DNA of 64,000 nucleotides from Paracoccaceae bacterium (GTDB lineage: Bacteria; Pseudomonadota; Alphaproteobacteria; Rhodobacterales; Rhodobacteraceae): assembly GCA_028284705.1 (NCBI GenBank), contig JANQRE010000046.1:1-64000 (forward strand). The letters run 5' to 3'. The translations under genes and the position numbers were made by a program. Of this stretch, positions 54,529 to 63,519 are shown one piece after another (the stretch's first letter is position 1; each line of letters begins with the position of its first letter). The notes beneath the pieces were generated by a model that saw only the letters and a program-made list of their open reading frames with translations, did no database searches and was not told the origin of the DNA.

Positions 54529-55266
54529 ATGAGCAAGATCGCATTGGTCACCGGAGGTGGCTCCGGCATCGGCAAAGCATGTGCTCTCAAACTGGTAGAG
54601 AATGGCTACACGGTGGTTGTCACCGGCCGCCGTCAGGACGCGCTTGACGACACCGTCGCCCAGATGGGGGGCGGGCTAGCGATCGCCTGCGATGTCACAG
54701 ACCCCGCGCAAGTCGATGGGCTCTATGCGCGGATCACCGATCAGCTTGGTCGCTTGGACGTGCTCTTCAACAACGCTGGCACCAACGTGCCCGCGGCCCC
54801 CATCGGAGATGTCCCGCCGGAGGATTTCCTGAAGGTGATGAATGTGAACCTCTATGGCGCCTTTCTCTGCGCGCGCGGGGCGTTTAATGTGATGCGGGCC
54901 CAGGACCCGCAAGGCGGCCGGATCATCAATAACGGCTCGATCTCTGCCGCCGTACCGCGCCCGGGTTCCGCGCCTTACACCAGCTCAAAACACGCGATCA
55001 CCGGGATGACGCGCTCAATCTCTCTCGATGGACGGCCCTTCAACATCGCCTGCGGTCAGATCGATATCGGCAACACAGCCTCGGATATGACTTCGCAAAT
55101 GTCAGGCGGGGTGCCTCAGGCCGACGGGACGATGAAGCCGGAGCCCGTCATGGGTGTTGAAAATGTCGCCAATGCGGTGCTGCACATGGCGGGATTGCCG
55201 CCAGAGGCAAATATTCAGTTCATGACGATCATGGCGACGACAATGCCCTTCATCGGGCGCGGATAA
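54529..55266 (+). CDS. Short-chain dehydrogenase/reductase
   Basis: 245 residues with a classical SDR layout: TGGGSGIGKACALKL (cofactor loop), LDVLFNNAGTN, the Ser in NNGSISAAVPRPGSAPY and the YTSSK catalytic pair. The basic residues after the second strand (TGRRQDAL) favour NADPH. GGGGGATAAGATATG gives an adequate ribosome-binding site. Substrate unknown. It contrasts with the SDR at 34247, which lacks the YxxxK pair. Confidence 0.9.
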   Translation: MSKIALVTGGGSGIGKACALKLVENGYTVVVTGRRQDALDDTVAQMGGGLAIACDVTDPAQVDGLYARITDQLGRLDVLFNNAGTNVPAAPIGDVPPEDFLKVMNVNLYGAFLCARGAFNVMRAQDPQGGRIINNGSISAAVPRPGSAPYTSSKHAITGMTRSISLDGRPFNIACGQIDIGNTASDMTSQMSGGVPQADGTMKPEPVMGVENVANAVLHMAGLPPEANIQFMTIMATTMPFIGRG

Positions 55267-55290
55267 GCGTCGAGTGACCGGCGCTTTGCG

Positions 55291-56595
55291 CTAGTCGCCA
55301 AACACCCGCTTGAAAATCGTATCCACATGTTTGATGTGGTAGCCCATGTCGAAATTCGCTTCGATCTGGTCTGCACCAAGGGCCGCCACAACCTCCTCGT
55401 CGGACAGGAGCTCTTCTTTGAAATCGGTGCGCTCTTCCCAGACCTTGAGCGCGTTGCGCTGCACCATGGCATAGGCATCCTCCCGGCTGACACCGGCTTG
55501 CGTGAGCGCCAGAAGCACACGCTGGCTCATGACGAGGCCAGGGAACTTGTTCATGTTGTCGAGCATGTTTTCAGGGAAAATCAGCATCTTATCGACCACA
55601 CTTGTCAGACGCGCGAGGGCGAAATCGAGCGTGATCGTGGCGTCGGGCCCGATGTTGCGCTCCACGGAGGAGTGCGAGATGTCGCGCTCGTGCCAAAGCG
55701 CCACATTCTCCATCGCCGGGATCACCGTCATGCGCACAAGGCGCGCGAGACCGGTGAGGTTTTCGGTCAGAACCGGGTTCTTCTTATGCGGCATGGCGGA
55801 GGAGCCCTTCTGGCCCATGGAGAAGAACTCCGCGCCCTCTAGAACTTCGGTGCGCTGCATATGGCGGATTTCGACGGCGATGTTCTCGATGGAGGAGGCG
55901 ACGACGCCAAGGGCTGCAAAAAACGCCGCATGCCGGTCGCGCGGGATGACTTGGGTGGAGATGGGCTCTGGCTCCAAGCCTAATTTGGCGCAGACATGGT
56001 CCTCGACCGCCGGGTCGATATTGGCAAACGTGCCCACCGCGCCGGAAATCGCGCCCGTGGCGATTTCTTTCCGGGCCTTTTTCAAACGGTTCAGGTTGCG
56101 ATCCATCTCCGCATAGAACCGCGCGAAGGTGAGGCCCATCGTGGTCGGTTCAGCATGGATGCCATGGGAGCGACCGACGCGGACGGTGTCCTTATGCTCC
56201 ATCGCGCGACGTTTAAGAGCGGCGAGCAAGTCTTTGACATCATTGACCAAGATATCGCTTGCGCGCACCAACTGTACGTTGAAACAGGTGTCGAGCACAT
56301 CCGAGGATGTCATACCCTGATGCACAAACCGGGCTTCCTCAGACCCCACATGCTCCGCAAGATGGGTCAGGAAGGCGATGACATCATGCTTTGTGACCGC
56401 CTCGATCTCATCGATGCGGTCCACGTCAAACTCCACGTCCTTGGCCTTCCACACCGCCTCGGCATTTTCGCGCGGGATCACCCCCAGATCGGCCATGGCG
56501 TCACAGGCATGGGCCTCGATCTCGTACCAGATGCGGAACTTGGTCTCGTGGCTCCAGATGGCGACCATGTCGGGGCGGGAATAGCGAGGGATCAT
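55291..56595 (-). CDS. purB: Adenylosuccinate lyase
   Basis: Catalyses two steps of purine synthesis: release of fumarate from SAICAR and from adenylosuccinate. 434 residues from the ATG at 56595; the frame is open upstream but the family N-terminus MIPRYSRPDMVAIWS fixes the start. Superfamily signature GSSAMPHKKNP is near residue 265; HGMTSSDVLDT-type HQGMTSSDVLDTCFN and RTHGIHAEPT-type GRSHGIHAEPTTMG contain the catalytic His residues. Monocistronic by spacing. Confidence 0.96.
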   Translation of the reverse strand: MIPRYSRPDMVAIWSHETKFRIWYEIEAHACDAMADLGVIPRENAEAVWKAKDVEFDVDRIDEIEAVTKHDVIAFLTHLAEHVGSEEARFVHQGMTSSDVLDTCFNVQLVRASDILVNDVKDLLAALKRRAMEHKDTVRVGRSHGIHAEPTTMGLTFARFYAEMDRNLNRLKKARKEIATGAISGAVGTFANIDPAVEDHVCAKLGLEPEPISTQVIPRDRHAAFFAALGVVASSIENIAVEIRHMQRTEVLEGAEFFSMGQKGSSAMPHKKNPVLTENLTGLARLVRMTVIPAMENVALWHERDISHSSVERNIGPDATITLDFALARLTSVVDKMLIFPENMLDNMNKFPGLVMSQRVLLALTQAGVSREDAYAMVQRNALKVWEERTDFKEELLSDEEVVAALGADQIEANFDMGYHIKHVDTIFKRVFGD

Positions 56596-56675
56596 CGGCG
56601 AACTTTCGTGATTTGTAGCGTGCTCGCGGGCGTCATAGACTTCGCCGCGCAAGGTCACAAGCGGGAGGCGCGAAA

Positions 56676-57020
56676 GTGAGACGATTTGCTTGGGGTATAG
56701 CAGCGCTTCTGGCGATCTCACCCGCAATGGCCGAAGAATGGACCGCGATGACCGGTCCGGAGATCGAAGCCGCGCTGGATGAGCGGACTTTGATCTATGA
56801 GGGCAATATCAAACAGATTTTTTACAAGTCCGGCAAAACCTTGTATGATAACGGGCGTCCAAGTTGGGGGAATTGGGCGGTTCGGGGCGATCAATATTGC
56901 AGTGAGTGGCCCCCTGCAGGCGGCTGGGCCTGCTACGACATGGACCGCCACTCCAGCGATGGAAAATTAAGGTTTGTGTCCGAGACAGGCCATGTAACGG
57001 AAGGCAATTATTCGGAGTGA
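56676..57020 (+). CDS. Small secreted protein of unknown function
   Basis: 114 residues from GTG at 56676, with GGGAGGCG upstream. The signal peptide ends at PAMA. The mature protein has TGPEIEAALDERTLIYEG, YDNGRPSWGNWAVRGDQY, and a Cys pair in YCSEWPPAGGWACYD. The style is that of small periplasmic domains with one disulphide found widely in Rhodobacteraceae. It is divergent from purB and is followed five bases later by the DUF6314 gene. Confidence 0.7.
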   Translation: MRRFAWGIAALLAISPAMAEEWTAMTGPEIEAALDERTLIYEGNIKQIFYKSGKTLYDNGRPSWGNWAVRGDQYCSEWPPAGGWACYDMDRHSSDGKLRFVSETGHVTEGNYSE

Positions 57021-57025
57021 CCCTC

Positions 57026-57466
57026 ATGGCGGCGGCTGCCCATGTCTCTCCCGACCTTGCGGCTTTTGCGGGCCGCTGGGTTTTGACGCGCGTGATCACC
57101 GACACCAAAGGCGGGGCAGAGGGCCGGTTGAGCGGCGTTGCGGTTTTCACGCCGGAACAGGACGGGCGGCTGCTCTACGAGGAAAGCGGCACGCTGAACT
57201 ATGCCAATCACTCCCCCATGGCCGCGACACGGCGCTATATCTGGCAGGCGGTGGAGGGTGGCATCGAAGTGCTGTTTGAAGACGGCAAACCGTTCCATGT
57301 GATCGAGAAGGGGCGTTCGATGCCCGATGCCAACCACCATTGCGACCCGGACCTTTACCATGTGAGCTATGATTTCAGCCGCTGGCCCGACTGGTCCTCA
57401 AGCTGGCGCGTGGTCGGGCCGCGCAAGGATTATCGCATGGTGTCGGAATTCTCTCGGGCCGCGTAG
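57026..57466 (+). CDS. DUF6314 family protein
   Basis: 146 residues from the ATG at 57026. DLAAFAGRWVLTRVITD, AATRRYIWQAVEGGIEVLFE, CDPDLYHVSYDF and the final RVVGPRKDYRMVSEFSR match the DUF6314 pattern I remember. The sequence suggests a beta-barrel ligand-binding fold. Cytoplasmic, no signal peptide. Function unknown. Follows the small secreted protein closely and converges on the Crp/Fnr gene. Confidence 0.8.
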   Translation: MAAAAHVSPDLAAFAGRWVLTRVITDTKGGAEGRLSGVAVFTPEQDGRLLYEESGTLNYANHSPMAATRRYIWQAVEGGIEVLFEDGKPFHVIEKGRSMPDANHHCDPDLYHVSYDFSRWPDWSSSWRVVGPRKDYRMVSEFSRAA

Positions 57467-57473
57467 CGCGATC

Positions 57474-58175
57474 TCAACTGCGCCATGCGTCGCTGCGATC
57501 CTGGGCACAAAACGCCGCCAGACGCTCCACACTGCCCACCGCCGCATGGTTCTTGGCAATTTCCACATCGAGGTCTCGCAGTTTCGAGAAGACCCGCGAC
57601 AGGCTCTCCGGTTTCATCCCCAGACGTCCGGCAATCAGCACCTTGTCGTAGGGCAGGGTGACATTGCACGATCCACTCTCAACCGGGCAGAGATCGAGCA
57701 GAAACTCAGCCACCCGTTGAGCCGCAGAGCGTGCCTTCAACCGTTCCACCTGACCCACCAGATCACGCAGATGCAGGAAGGTCGCGGAGACAAGCGCCAG
57801 CGCCAATTCCGGTTGTTGCTTGATCCGGTTGACCAGCGCTGTGGAGGAGATCTTTGCCAGCCGACACTCCGTCACAGTTTCGGCTGAGACCGGATATTCC
57901 GCCTGACGCAGGGCTACAGCCTCGCCAAAGCTCTGCTGTTTGGAGAAGACGCTCACAACCGCCTCACTGCCGCTTTGCGTGACACGGTAGAGCTTCACCC
58001 AGCCATCAAGCACCACGTAAACCGCATCGGCCTTGTCGCCATGCAGGAACACGGTTTCGCCGCTGCCGTAGCTGCGCATGGTGGCCTCCCGCAACATCTC
58101 GTCGCTGGCCTGCGCGGGCAGGGCTTTGAACAGCGTGGAGCCGAGAACGGTGGCCTTGTCAGAAGCGGTGAGCAT
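57474..58175 (-). CDS. Crp/Fnr family transcriptional regulator
   Basis: 233 residues. The cyclic-nucleotide-binding-like beta roll (GETVFLHGDKADAVYVVLDG, FGEAVALRQAEYP) is followed by a dimer helix and a winged helix-turn-helix with LIAGRLGMKPESLSRVFSKL. The four Cys needed for an Fe-S oxygen sensor such as FnrL are absent. It resembles the Dnr/NnrR or general Crp/Fnr groups that answer to NO or redox, but the ligand is not readable. No flanking target genes are obvious. Confidence 0.88.
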   Translation of the reverse strand: MLTASDKATVLGSTLFKALPAQASDEMLREATMRSYGSGETVFLHGDKADAVYVVLDGWVKLYRVTQSGSEAVVSVFSKQQSFGEAVALRQAEYPVSAETVTECRLAKISSTALVNRIKQQPELALALVSATFLHLRDLVGQVERLKARSAAQRVAEFLLDLCPVESGSCNVTLPYDKVLIAGRLGMKPESLSRVFSKLRDLDVEIAKNHAAVGSVERLAAFCAQDRSDAWRS

Positions 58176-58257
58176 GCGATTTCAGAACGTTAACAAGCGC
58201 AATTGGTGTATCGGGAACCGCAGGCGGAGCCAAGGCGGTAGTTTTGCGCCTGCGGCT

Positions 58258-58962
58258 CTAGGGCGCAGCCGATGTCGGCCACGGTTTGGCGTCGACTTGC
58301 TCAAGATAGTCAGCGAGCGACTTGCCTTGTTCCTCAACAAAGAGTTCCGCCAGGACTTTGAGCGACCGGATGCGGTCAACGCGAAAGGCGCGGAAATCAT
58401 CGCGCAGCTCGCACCAGCACGTCGCTGTCCAGACCCGGCCCCAATATTCCATCTGTAAGGGCCGAATGACCCGTTCGGTGACCGGCGCATTGGGTTTGGC
58501 ATAAGCGATCTGCAGCTTCTGGCGGGAGCGGATCGCGCTGCGGATTTGGGGCATGAAGCGGAAACCTTGGGCGGCATCTGCAAAGGGATAGACCGCAAAG
58601 CCCCAGCCGGTCTGCGGTGCTGAGCGGTCCTCTGGCAGGACCGCGTCGATCTTCGCCGACAGCGTGCGCGCGGCCTCCTGCAATTCGGGGTCCGCCGCTT
58701 CGCCCACCACGGCCATACCGAGATGCAAAGCCTCCAGTTCCGGCAGGGTGAGGTTTAGCGGCGGCAGGGTGATGGGCGCGGTCATCATGTAGCCCAAACC
58801 GCGCTCACCCGCGACCGGCACGCCGGAAAGCTGCAGCGTGTCCATGTCGCGGTAGATGGTGCGCACCGACACCTCGAGCCTCTCTGCAAGGTCTTCGGCC
58901 TTGTGCAGGCGTCCGTCCCTGAGCAACAGGATCAGGTCAAAGAGGCGGTCGGTTCTGCGCAT
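58258..58962 (-). CDS. YafY-type transcriptional regulator (HTH_11 plus WYL)
   Basis: 234 residues. The N-terminal winged helix RTDRLFDLILLLRDGRLHKA with AEDLAERLEVSVRTIYRDMD is the HTH_11 domain. The WYL-type ligand-binding domain lies at about 130-215 (RVIRPLQMEYWGRVWTATCW, FRAFRVDRIRSLKVL). Such regulators often control the gene beside them: here the Dabb-like gene, which ends one base before this start on the same strand. Confidence 0.9.
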   Translation of the reverse strand: MRRTDRLFDLILLLRDGRLHKAEDLAERLEVSVRTIYRDMDTLQLSGVPVAGERGLGYMMTAPITLPPLNLTLPELEALHLGMAVVGEAADPELQEAARTLSAKIDAVLPEDRSAPQTGWGFAVYPFADAAQGFRFMPQIRSAIRSRQKLQIAYAKPNAPVTERVIRPLQMEYWGRVWTATCWCELRDDFRAFRVDRIRSLKVLAELFVEEQGKSLADYLEQVDAKPWPTSAAP

Positions 58963-58963
58963 G

Positions 58964-59281
58964 TCACTCCATCAAAATTTCGATCTGTTCATGGCGCATC
59001 GCCACACTCGCGCCATCGATGGCCGACCCGAAAGGTGCGAAATCAGGGTGGTTGACGACCTCCTCCGCCGCCGACAACGCCGCCTCCATCGAGCCCCAGA
59101 GCACGATATCGGTCCATTGGCCATCGGAGCCTTGCGAGAGATGCCGGCGCACATAGCCCGGGGTCTTTCTGAGCAGCGCTTCGGTCGCGCGGGCATCGGC
59201 GGTGAAGGTGTCAGGATCGGTGCCGTCTTTCAGGCGGAAGGTCACGATCTCGGCGATTTTGGCGGTCGGGCCTTGGGTCAT
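58964..59281 (-). CDS. Dabb-like (dimeric alpha-beta barrel) stress or monooxygenase-type protein
   Basis: 105 residues from the ATG at 59281 with GGAGAC upstream. IAEIVTFRLKDGTDPDTFTA, LRKTPGYVRRHLSQGSDGQW and the C-terminal QIEILME show a ferredoxin-like dimeric barrel as in Dabb or ABM proteins. Active-site residues cannot be named. First gene of a two-gene unit with the WYL regulator. Confidence 0.75.
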   Translation of the reverse strand: MTQGPTAKIAEIVTFRLKDGTDPDTFTADARATEALLRKTPGYVRRHLSQGSDGQWTDIVLWGSMEAALSAAEEVVNHPDFAPFGSAIDGASVAMRHEQIEILME

Positions 59282-59499
59282 TGGGAAGTCTCCGGTGATT
59301 CTGTTTCGATGTGACCGTTGTATCGCTCCACAACTGACATAAACCTGTCGGGAGAGATTGGCAAATTCTGCCGCGGAGCAGAAACTTCGCTCAAATCCCC
59401 TCAAATTCCGGTTTCGTGCTTCCCTAACGCCGCTTCGACGCTTAGATAGTGCCCCATGTTCTGAAACCGGACCCAAGGGTCCGAGAGGGAGTAACCCCC

Positions 59500-59715
59500 A
59501 TGCTCAACAATATCGGCCTTCCCGGCCTTCTTCTGATCGCCATTGTCGTGTTGGTTCTGTTTGGCCGCGGCAAAATCTCGTCCCTGATGGGCGAGGTGGG
59601 CAAGGGCATCACGTCGTTCAAGAAAGGTGTCGCCGAAGGCACCAAAGAGCTCGACGAGGCGGCGAATGCCAAGGATGTCACGCCCGAAGAGGAAACGGAC
59701 AAAGACAAAGCCTGA
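59500..59715 (+). CDS. tatA: Sec-independent translocase subunit TatA
   Basis: 71 residues from the ATG at 59500, with GAGGGAGT upstream. A single N-terminal membrane helix ([18 protein letters not shown]) is followed by the [17 protein letters not shown] amphipathic helix and an acidic tail. TatA forms the pore for folded proteins at the inner membrane. First gene of tatABC. Confidence 0.95.
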   Translation: MLNNIGLPGLLLIAIVVLVLFGRGKISSLMGEVGKGITSFKKGVAEGTKELDEAANAKDVTPEEETDKDKA

Positions 59716-59736
59716 CCGCGTTGAAAGGCACCGCCC

Positions 59737-60324
59737 ATGTTTGACATCGGCTGGACCGAACTTCTGGTCATTGGCCTTGTGGCGCTGATTGTCGTCGGCC
59801 CCAAGGACCTGCCCGGCATGTTCAAGGCGCTTGGCAATTTCACCGCCAAGGCCAAACGCATGGCGCGGGAGTTCAGCCGCGCGATGGAGGATGCGGCGGA
59901 GGATTCCGGCATTGTCGATGTGCAAAAGACCTTCAAAGCGGCGACAAACCCGGCGAAATCGGCTTTAGATGCGGTTTCCGACACGGTGAAGAAATCAGTC
60001 GATTTCGATGCGATGGACCCCGACAGCGAAACCGCGAAGCTCGCCAAGAAAAAAGCCGCGGACAAGGAGGCGGCGAAAGCGCGGGTTCAGGCGGTGAAGG
60101 ACGCCAATGCAGCTGCTGAGGCGCAGGCAAAGGAGTTTGCCGAGGCCGCGGACGCCAAGAAGGCACCCGCCAAAAAGCCTGCGGCAAAGAAACCATCGGC
60201 GAAGAAGCCTGCCGCGAAGAAACCGGCGACTAAGGCGGCAACGGCCAAGAAACCCGCAGCGAAAAAACCGGCGGCCAAGAAACCCGCCGCCCGCAAGGCA
60301 CCAGCGAAGAAGGCTGAAACCTGA
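59737..60324 (+). CDS. tatB: Sec-independent translocase subunit TatB with Lys/Ala/Pro-rich tail
   Basis: 195 residues. The N-terminal [20 protein letters not shown] and [15 protein letters not shown] are typical TatB, the twin-arginine receptor partner of TatC. From about residue 105 the protein changes into a long Lys/Ala tail with repeated [10 protein letters not shown] units up to the end, resembling histone H1-like tails. The extension is unusually long for TatB, and its role is unknown. ATG overlap with tatC at 60324. Confidence 0.94.
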   Translation: MFDIGWTELLVIGLVALIVVGPKDLPGMFKALGNFTAKAKRMAREFSRAMEDAAEDSGIVDVQKTFKAATNPAKSALDAVSDTVKKSVDFDAMDPDSETAKLAKKKAADKEAAKARVQAVKDANAAAEAQAKEFAEAADAKKAPAKKPAAKKPSAKKPAAKKPATKAATAKKPAAKKPAAKKPAARKAPAKKAET

Positions 60325-61193
60325 TGGCCGACACGCAACCCGACGAGATGGAAGCCAGCGCCGCGCCGCTCATCGAGCATCTGGCGGAACTGCGCACGCG
60401 GCTGATCCGCTGCGTCGTCTATTTCATCATCGGCATGGTGATCTGTTTTACCGTCGCCACCCCGATCTTCAACTTCCTCACCGCGCCGCTCTGCCACGTC
60501 TTGGCGGATCGTGGACAGGATTGCGACCTGATCTTCATCTCGCCGCAGGAAGGGTTCTTCGTCGCCATCAAGGTCTCATTCCTCGGTGGCTTCATCCTTG
60601 CATTTCCCTTCATCGCCAATCAGTTATGGCGCTTTGTTGCACCAGGCCTCTACAAGTCCGAGAAGGGGGCATTTCTGCCGTTTCTGATCGCCTCACCCTT
60701 CATGTTCTTCCTCGGCGCGGCTTTCGCCTTCTACGTGGTTACGCCGCTCGCCTATGATTTCTTCCTCGGGTTCCAGCAGTTTGGCTCGGACGGCGAGGCT
60801 GTGGTGGACGAAGAGGTCAGCCAGGGCCTGTCGGTGGTCTTTCAGGGCTCCGCGCAGGAATATCTGAACCTGACCATCAAGTTCATCGTCGCTTTTGGTC
60901 TGTGTTTCCAGTTGCCGGTGCTGCTGACGCTGATGGGCAAGGCGGGGTTGTGTTCCTCCGAAGGGCTGAAGACCGTGCGAAAATACGCGGTGGTCGGCAT
61001 CCTCGTGGTGGCAGCGCTGGTGACGCCGCCCGATGTGATTACGCAAGTGATCCTCTTTGTTGTGGTTTACGGGCTCTATGAAATCTCGATTTTCCTCGTC
61101 GCCCGGGTTGAGAAGGAGCGCGAGATCAAGCTGCGCGAAGAAGGCCTCTGGGACGAAGACTACGAGGAAGAGCATGAGGAGCCGCGCCCTTGA
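60324..61193 (+). CDS. tatC: Sec-independent translocase subunit TatC
   Basis: 289 residues, six transmembrane helices. The twin-arginine recognition region is present: PLIEHLAELRTRLIRC at the N-terminus and PFIANQLWRFVAPGLY in the first cytoplasmic loop, followed by EKGAFLPF. Works with TatA and TatB to export folded proteins, including the possible Tat substrate encoded at 286. Overlaps the DUF815 gene by 4 bases. Confidence 0.96.
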   Translation: MADTQPDEMEASAAPLIEHLAELRTRLIRCVVYFIIGMVICFTVATPIFNFLTAPLCHVLADRGQDCDLIFISPQEGFFVAIKVSFLGGFILAFPFIANQLWRFVAPGLYKSEKGAFLPFLIASPFMFFLGAAFAFYVVTPLAYDFFLGFQQFGSDGEAVVDEEVSQGLSVVFQGSAQEYLNLTIKFIVAFGLCFQLPVLLTLMGKAGLCSSEGLKTVRKYAVVGILVVAALVTPPDVITQVILFVVVYGLYEISIFLVARVEKEREIKLREEGLWDEDYEEEHEEPRP

Positions 61194-62029
61194 GCGGGGA
61201 ATTGTGGCGCCGCATGGCCGAGGCGCTGGAGCGGATGGCGCCACCGCCGGGGCCTGCGCCCAATATCGGCTCCGCGGATGCGTTTCTCTGGCATGTCGCG
61301 CCGGACCGGTTGCAGCCGGTGCAGAAGGTGAACCGCGTTGATCTAAGCCTGCTGGTCGGGATTGACCGCGCGCGTGATATCCTGCGGGAAAACACGCTGC
61401 AATTTGCCCGTGGGTTTGCCGCCAACAATGCGCTGTTGTGGGGCGCGCGGGGGATGGGGAAATCCTCGCTGGTGAAGGCTGTGCATGCAGATATCGTGGG
61501 GCAGGGGCTGACACTGAAGCTGGTTGAAGTGCAGCGCGAGGATTTACCCTCCATCGGGCGGCTTCTTCACCATCTGCGCGAAGCAGATGCGCGGTTCGTG
61601 CTGTTCTGTGACGATCTCAGTTTTTCTCATGATGATGAGCACTACAAATCGCTGAAAGCGGTGCTGGATGGCGGCATCGAGGGGCGGCCTGAGAATGTGA
61701 TTTTCTACGCGACGTCGAACCGGCGCCACCTCATGCCCCGCGATATGATCGAGAATGAACGCGGATCGGCGATCAACCCGTCCGAGGCGACGGAGGAGAA
61801 GGTGTCGCTGTCGGACCGGTTCGGGCTGTGGCTTGGCTTCCATTCCTGCTCGCAGGACGAGTATCTGGCGATGATCCGGGGCTATTGCGATGCCTATGAG
61901 ATCGAGATTGACGATGCGACGCTGCGGTCCGAGGCCATCGAGTGGCAGCAAACGCGGGGCGCGCGCTCGGGCCGGGTGGCGTGGCAGTATTTCACCGATC
62001 TTGCCGGTCGTCGGGGCGTAACGCTTTAG
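61190..62029 (+). CDS. DUF815 family P-loop ATPase
   Basis: 279 residues. Walker A LLWGARGMGKSSLVKAVHAD is near residue 85, Walker B-like VLFCDDLSFSHDD near 140, and the sensor region has NVIFYATSNRRHLMPRDM. The AAA+-like fold is the mark of the DUF815 family. It overlaps tatC by an ATGA-type junction (GTG/TTG start near 61190 in the tatC end). Conserved behind tatC in many alphaproteobacteria; its role in export, if any, is not known. Confidence 0.88.
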   Translation: MSGELWRRMAEALERMAPPPGPAPNIGSADAFLWHVAPDRLQPVQKVNRVDLSLLVGIDRARDILRENTLQFARGFAANNALLWGARGMGKSSLVKAVHADIVGQGLTLKLVEVQREDLPSIGRLLHHLREADARFVLFCDDLSFSHDDEHYKSLKAVLDGGIEGRPENVIFYATSNRRHLMPRDMIENERGSAINPSEATEEKVSLSDRFGLWLGFHSCSQDEYLAMIRGYCDAYEIEIDDATLRSEAIEWQQTRGARSGRVAWQYFTDLAGRRGVTL

Positions 62030-62357
62030 GCTCGGCGCGGCGCCAAATGCCGTCAGTGCCGGTCTCGGATCTTGCCCATGCCTTAACAATTCCTCTTTAA
62101 AAATTTTGTCAGAGGGCGGGTTTAGGCCATCACGCCGTCCTCAAAGCTTTGAAAAATAGCAATTTTCAAGTCCCTCCAGCCGGCCAAAACCAGCCTCTGA
62201 TAAAATTTTTATGGGAGTAGGAGCTGGTGGGGAGGCGTTTTTCTTTTCTTCGCGGGCTTAGCGCTCTCGCGGGTGGCGTGGTTGCGACCGTCCGGCAGTC
62301 CTCAGCGTAGATAGCGGTCGAGCGGAACGACAAGCGATCCCACGACCTGGGACCTTG
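62030..62357. other. 328-base AT-rich intergenic region
   Basis: No gene is found between the DUF815 ATPase and the second Hint gene. The section 62098-62211 holds a 114-bp imperfect inverted repeat with an internal hairpin, described separately. A T-rich run (GTTTTTCTTTTCTT, 62237-62250) follows it. The rest shows nothing recognisable. Confidence 0.6.
62098..62211. repeat. Imperfect inverted repeat, possible structured RNA or small mobile remnant
   Basis: TAAAAATTTTGTCAGAGG (62098-62115) and CCTCTGATAAAATTTTTA (62194-62211) are reverse complements except for one base. Pairing continues inward with gaps (GGTTTAGGCC against GGCCAAAACC). Inside, CTTTGAAAA (62147-62155) and TTTTCAAG (62163-62170) form a smaller hairpin. 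It could be an RNA structure, a bidirectional terminator, or a miniature element with terminal repeats. Confidence 0.6.
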
Positions 62358-63407
62358 CTATACCGCGATCAGACAGTCGGCCTCAAAGCTGCGCAGGCTC
62401 ATGCGCGCCGCCTCAATCACCGGGGCCGCGCAGCGGTGAAGTTCCGGGAAGAGCCTCAGAAGTTCGCGTTTGGGACCTCGGTCGAGGGCCGACAACGCTT
62501 GCGGGCCGGGGTGAAAACTCTCCGCAGGCGCCCCATGGGCAAAGACCACCTGATGGCTCTCAAACAGAATGTGGTGATAGGTGATGTAGCCGCCCGGTTT
62601 GCGGTAGACGCGATCACCATCGACCAGATCCTTGGCCTTCACCAACACTTCATCTTCGCCGAAGAGTAGCTGCGCCTTCCAGCCAGAGACCAGCACCCGG
62701 TGCTGCGGTGATAGGATTAGATCGTCCTCATTGCCGATAATGCCCTTGGAGATCACCACCGGGGCAAACTCCCCGGTCGCGTGCACGCGCCGGGACCCGG
62801 TCCAGATCAACACTTGCGGCCCGTCATCCTTGGTCTCAACCACATCTCCGGCTTCAAGCTCTTCGACCGGGCGCTTGCCGTCAGGCGTGTCGATCAGCGT
62901 GCCAGAGGCGAAACACACGATGGCCGCACCAAGTGTGTTGTGGGCGATGAAGGTCGAATTGTCGGTGATCCCGTTGACCGTGTAATTCACGCCTGCGGGC
63001 GGAATGCCGTCCGGGAAGACGAGGTAATAGCCGTCCTCGCCCGCATCGCTGAGATCATTGTCGTTGTTGAGATCGACATCAATCACCGCGACCCGGTAGG
63101 TCGTCACACCATCAGGTGCTGTGATGGTGAAGGTGTAGTCGTAGATCGTCTGGTAATACGTCCCGCCGATATTGGTGACCTGCTCCCAGGTCTGGCCGAT
63201 CTGTTCCTGTGTGGAGACCTGCTCATTTGTTGGATCGCCATTGTAGTTCACGGCGCCGTTGTTCTCGCGCACGTGGAAGGAGGTTGAGACGCCGGTCCAA
63301 CTCCAGGTCGAGTTTGTGGCCGGGGCAAAATTGTAGTTATGCGCAGCGCCGTTCACCGTGCTCTGCGTGCCAAAAATCGCGTTACTGTAGCCGTAATAGA
63401 CGGGCAT
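62358..63407 (-). CDS. Hint (hedgehog/intein)-domain protein
   Basis: 349 residues without a clear signal peptide. The N-terminal half (1-160) is Asn/Thr/Gly-rich and strand-like (VNGAAHNYNFAPATNSTWSW, IDVDLNNDNDLSD), reminiscent of secreted or surface proteins. The Hint domain begins at about 163 with CFASGTLIDTPDGKRPVEEL, runs through VISKGIIGNEDDLILSPQHR and ends near FESHQVVFAHGAPAESFHP. Cys is at the expected nucleophile position. Secretion by a type I system is possible for this class, not shown here. Confidence 0.87.
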   Translation of the reverse strand: MPVYYGYSNAIFGTQSTVNGAAHNYNFAPATNSTWSWTGVSTSFHVRENNGAVNYNGDPTNEQVSTQEQIGQTWEQVTNIGGTYYQTIYDYTFTITAPDGVTTYRVAVIDVDLNNDNDLSDAGEDGYYLVFPDGIPPAGVNYTVNGITDNSTFIAHNTLGAAIVCFASGTLIDTPDGKRPVEELEAGDVVETKDDGPQVLIWTGSRRVHATGEFAPVVISKGIIGNEDDLILSPQHRVLVSGWKAQLLFGEDEVLVKAKDLVDGDRVYRKPGGYITYHHILFESHQVVFAHGAPAESFHPGPQALSALDRGPKRELLRLFPELHRCAAPVIEAARMSLRSFEADCLIAV

Positions 63408-63519
63408 CGCCCTGGGCCTTGTTACTGTTCACATTACGTGGACAATCCCAAAGCTCCGGGGCGGATTTGTGCCAGAAAAGGGCCTAGTTTAGGGAATTTT
63501 TTGGCAAATCTGCCGCAAT

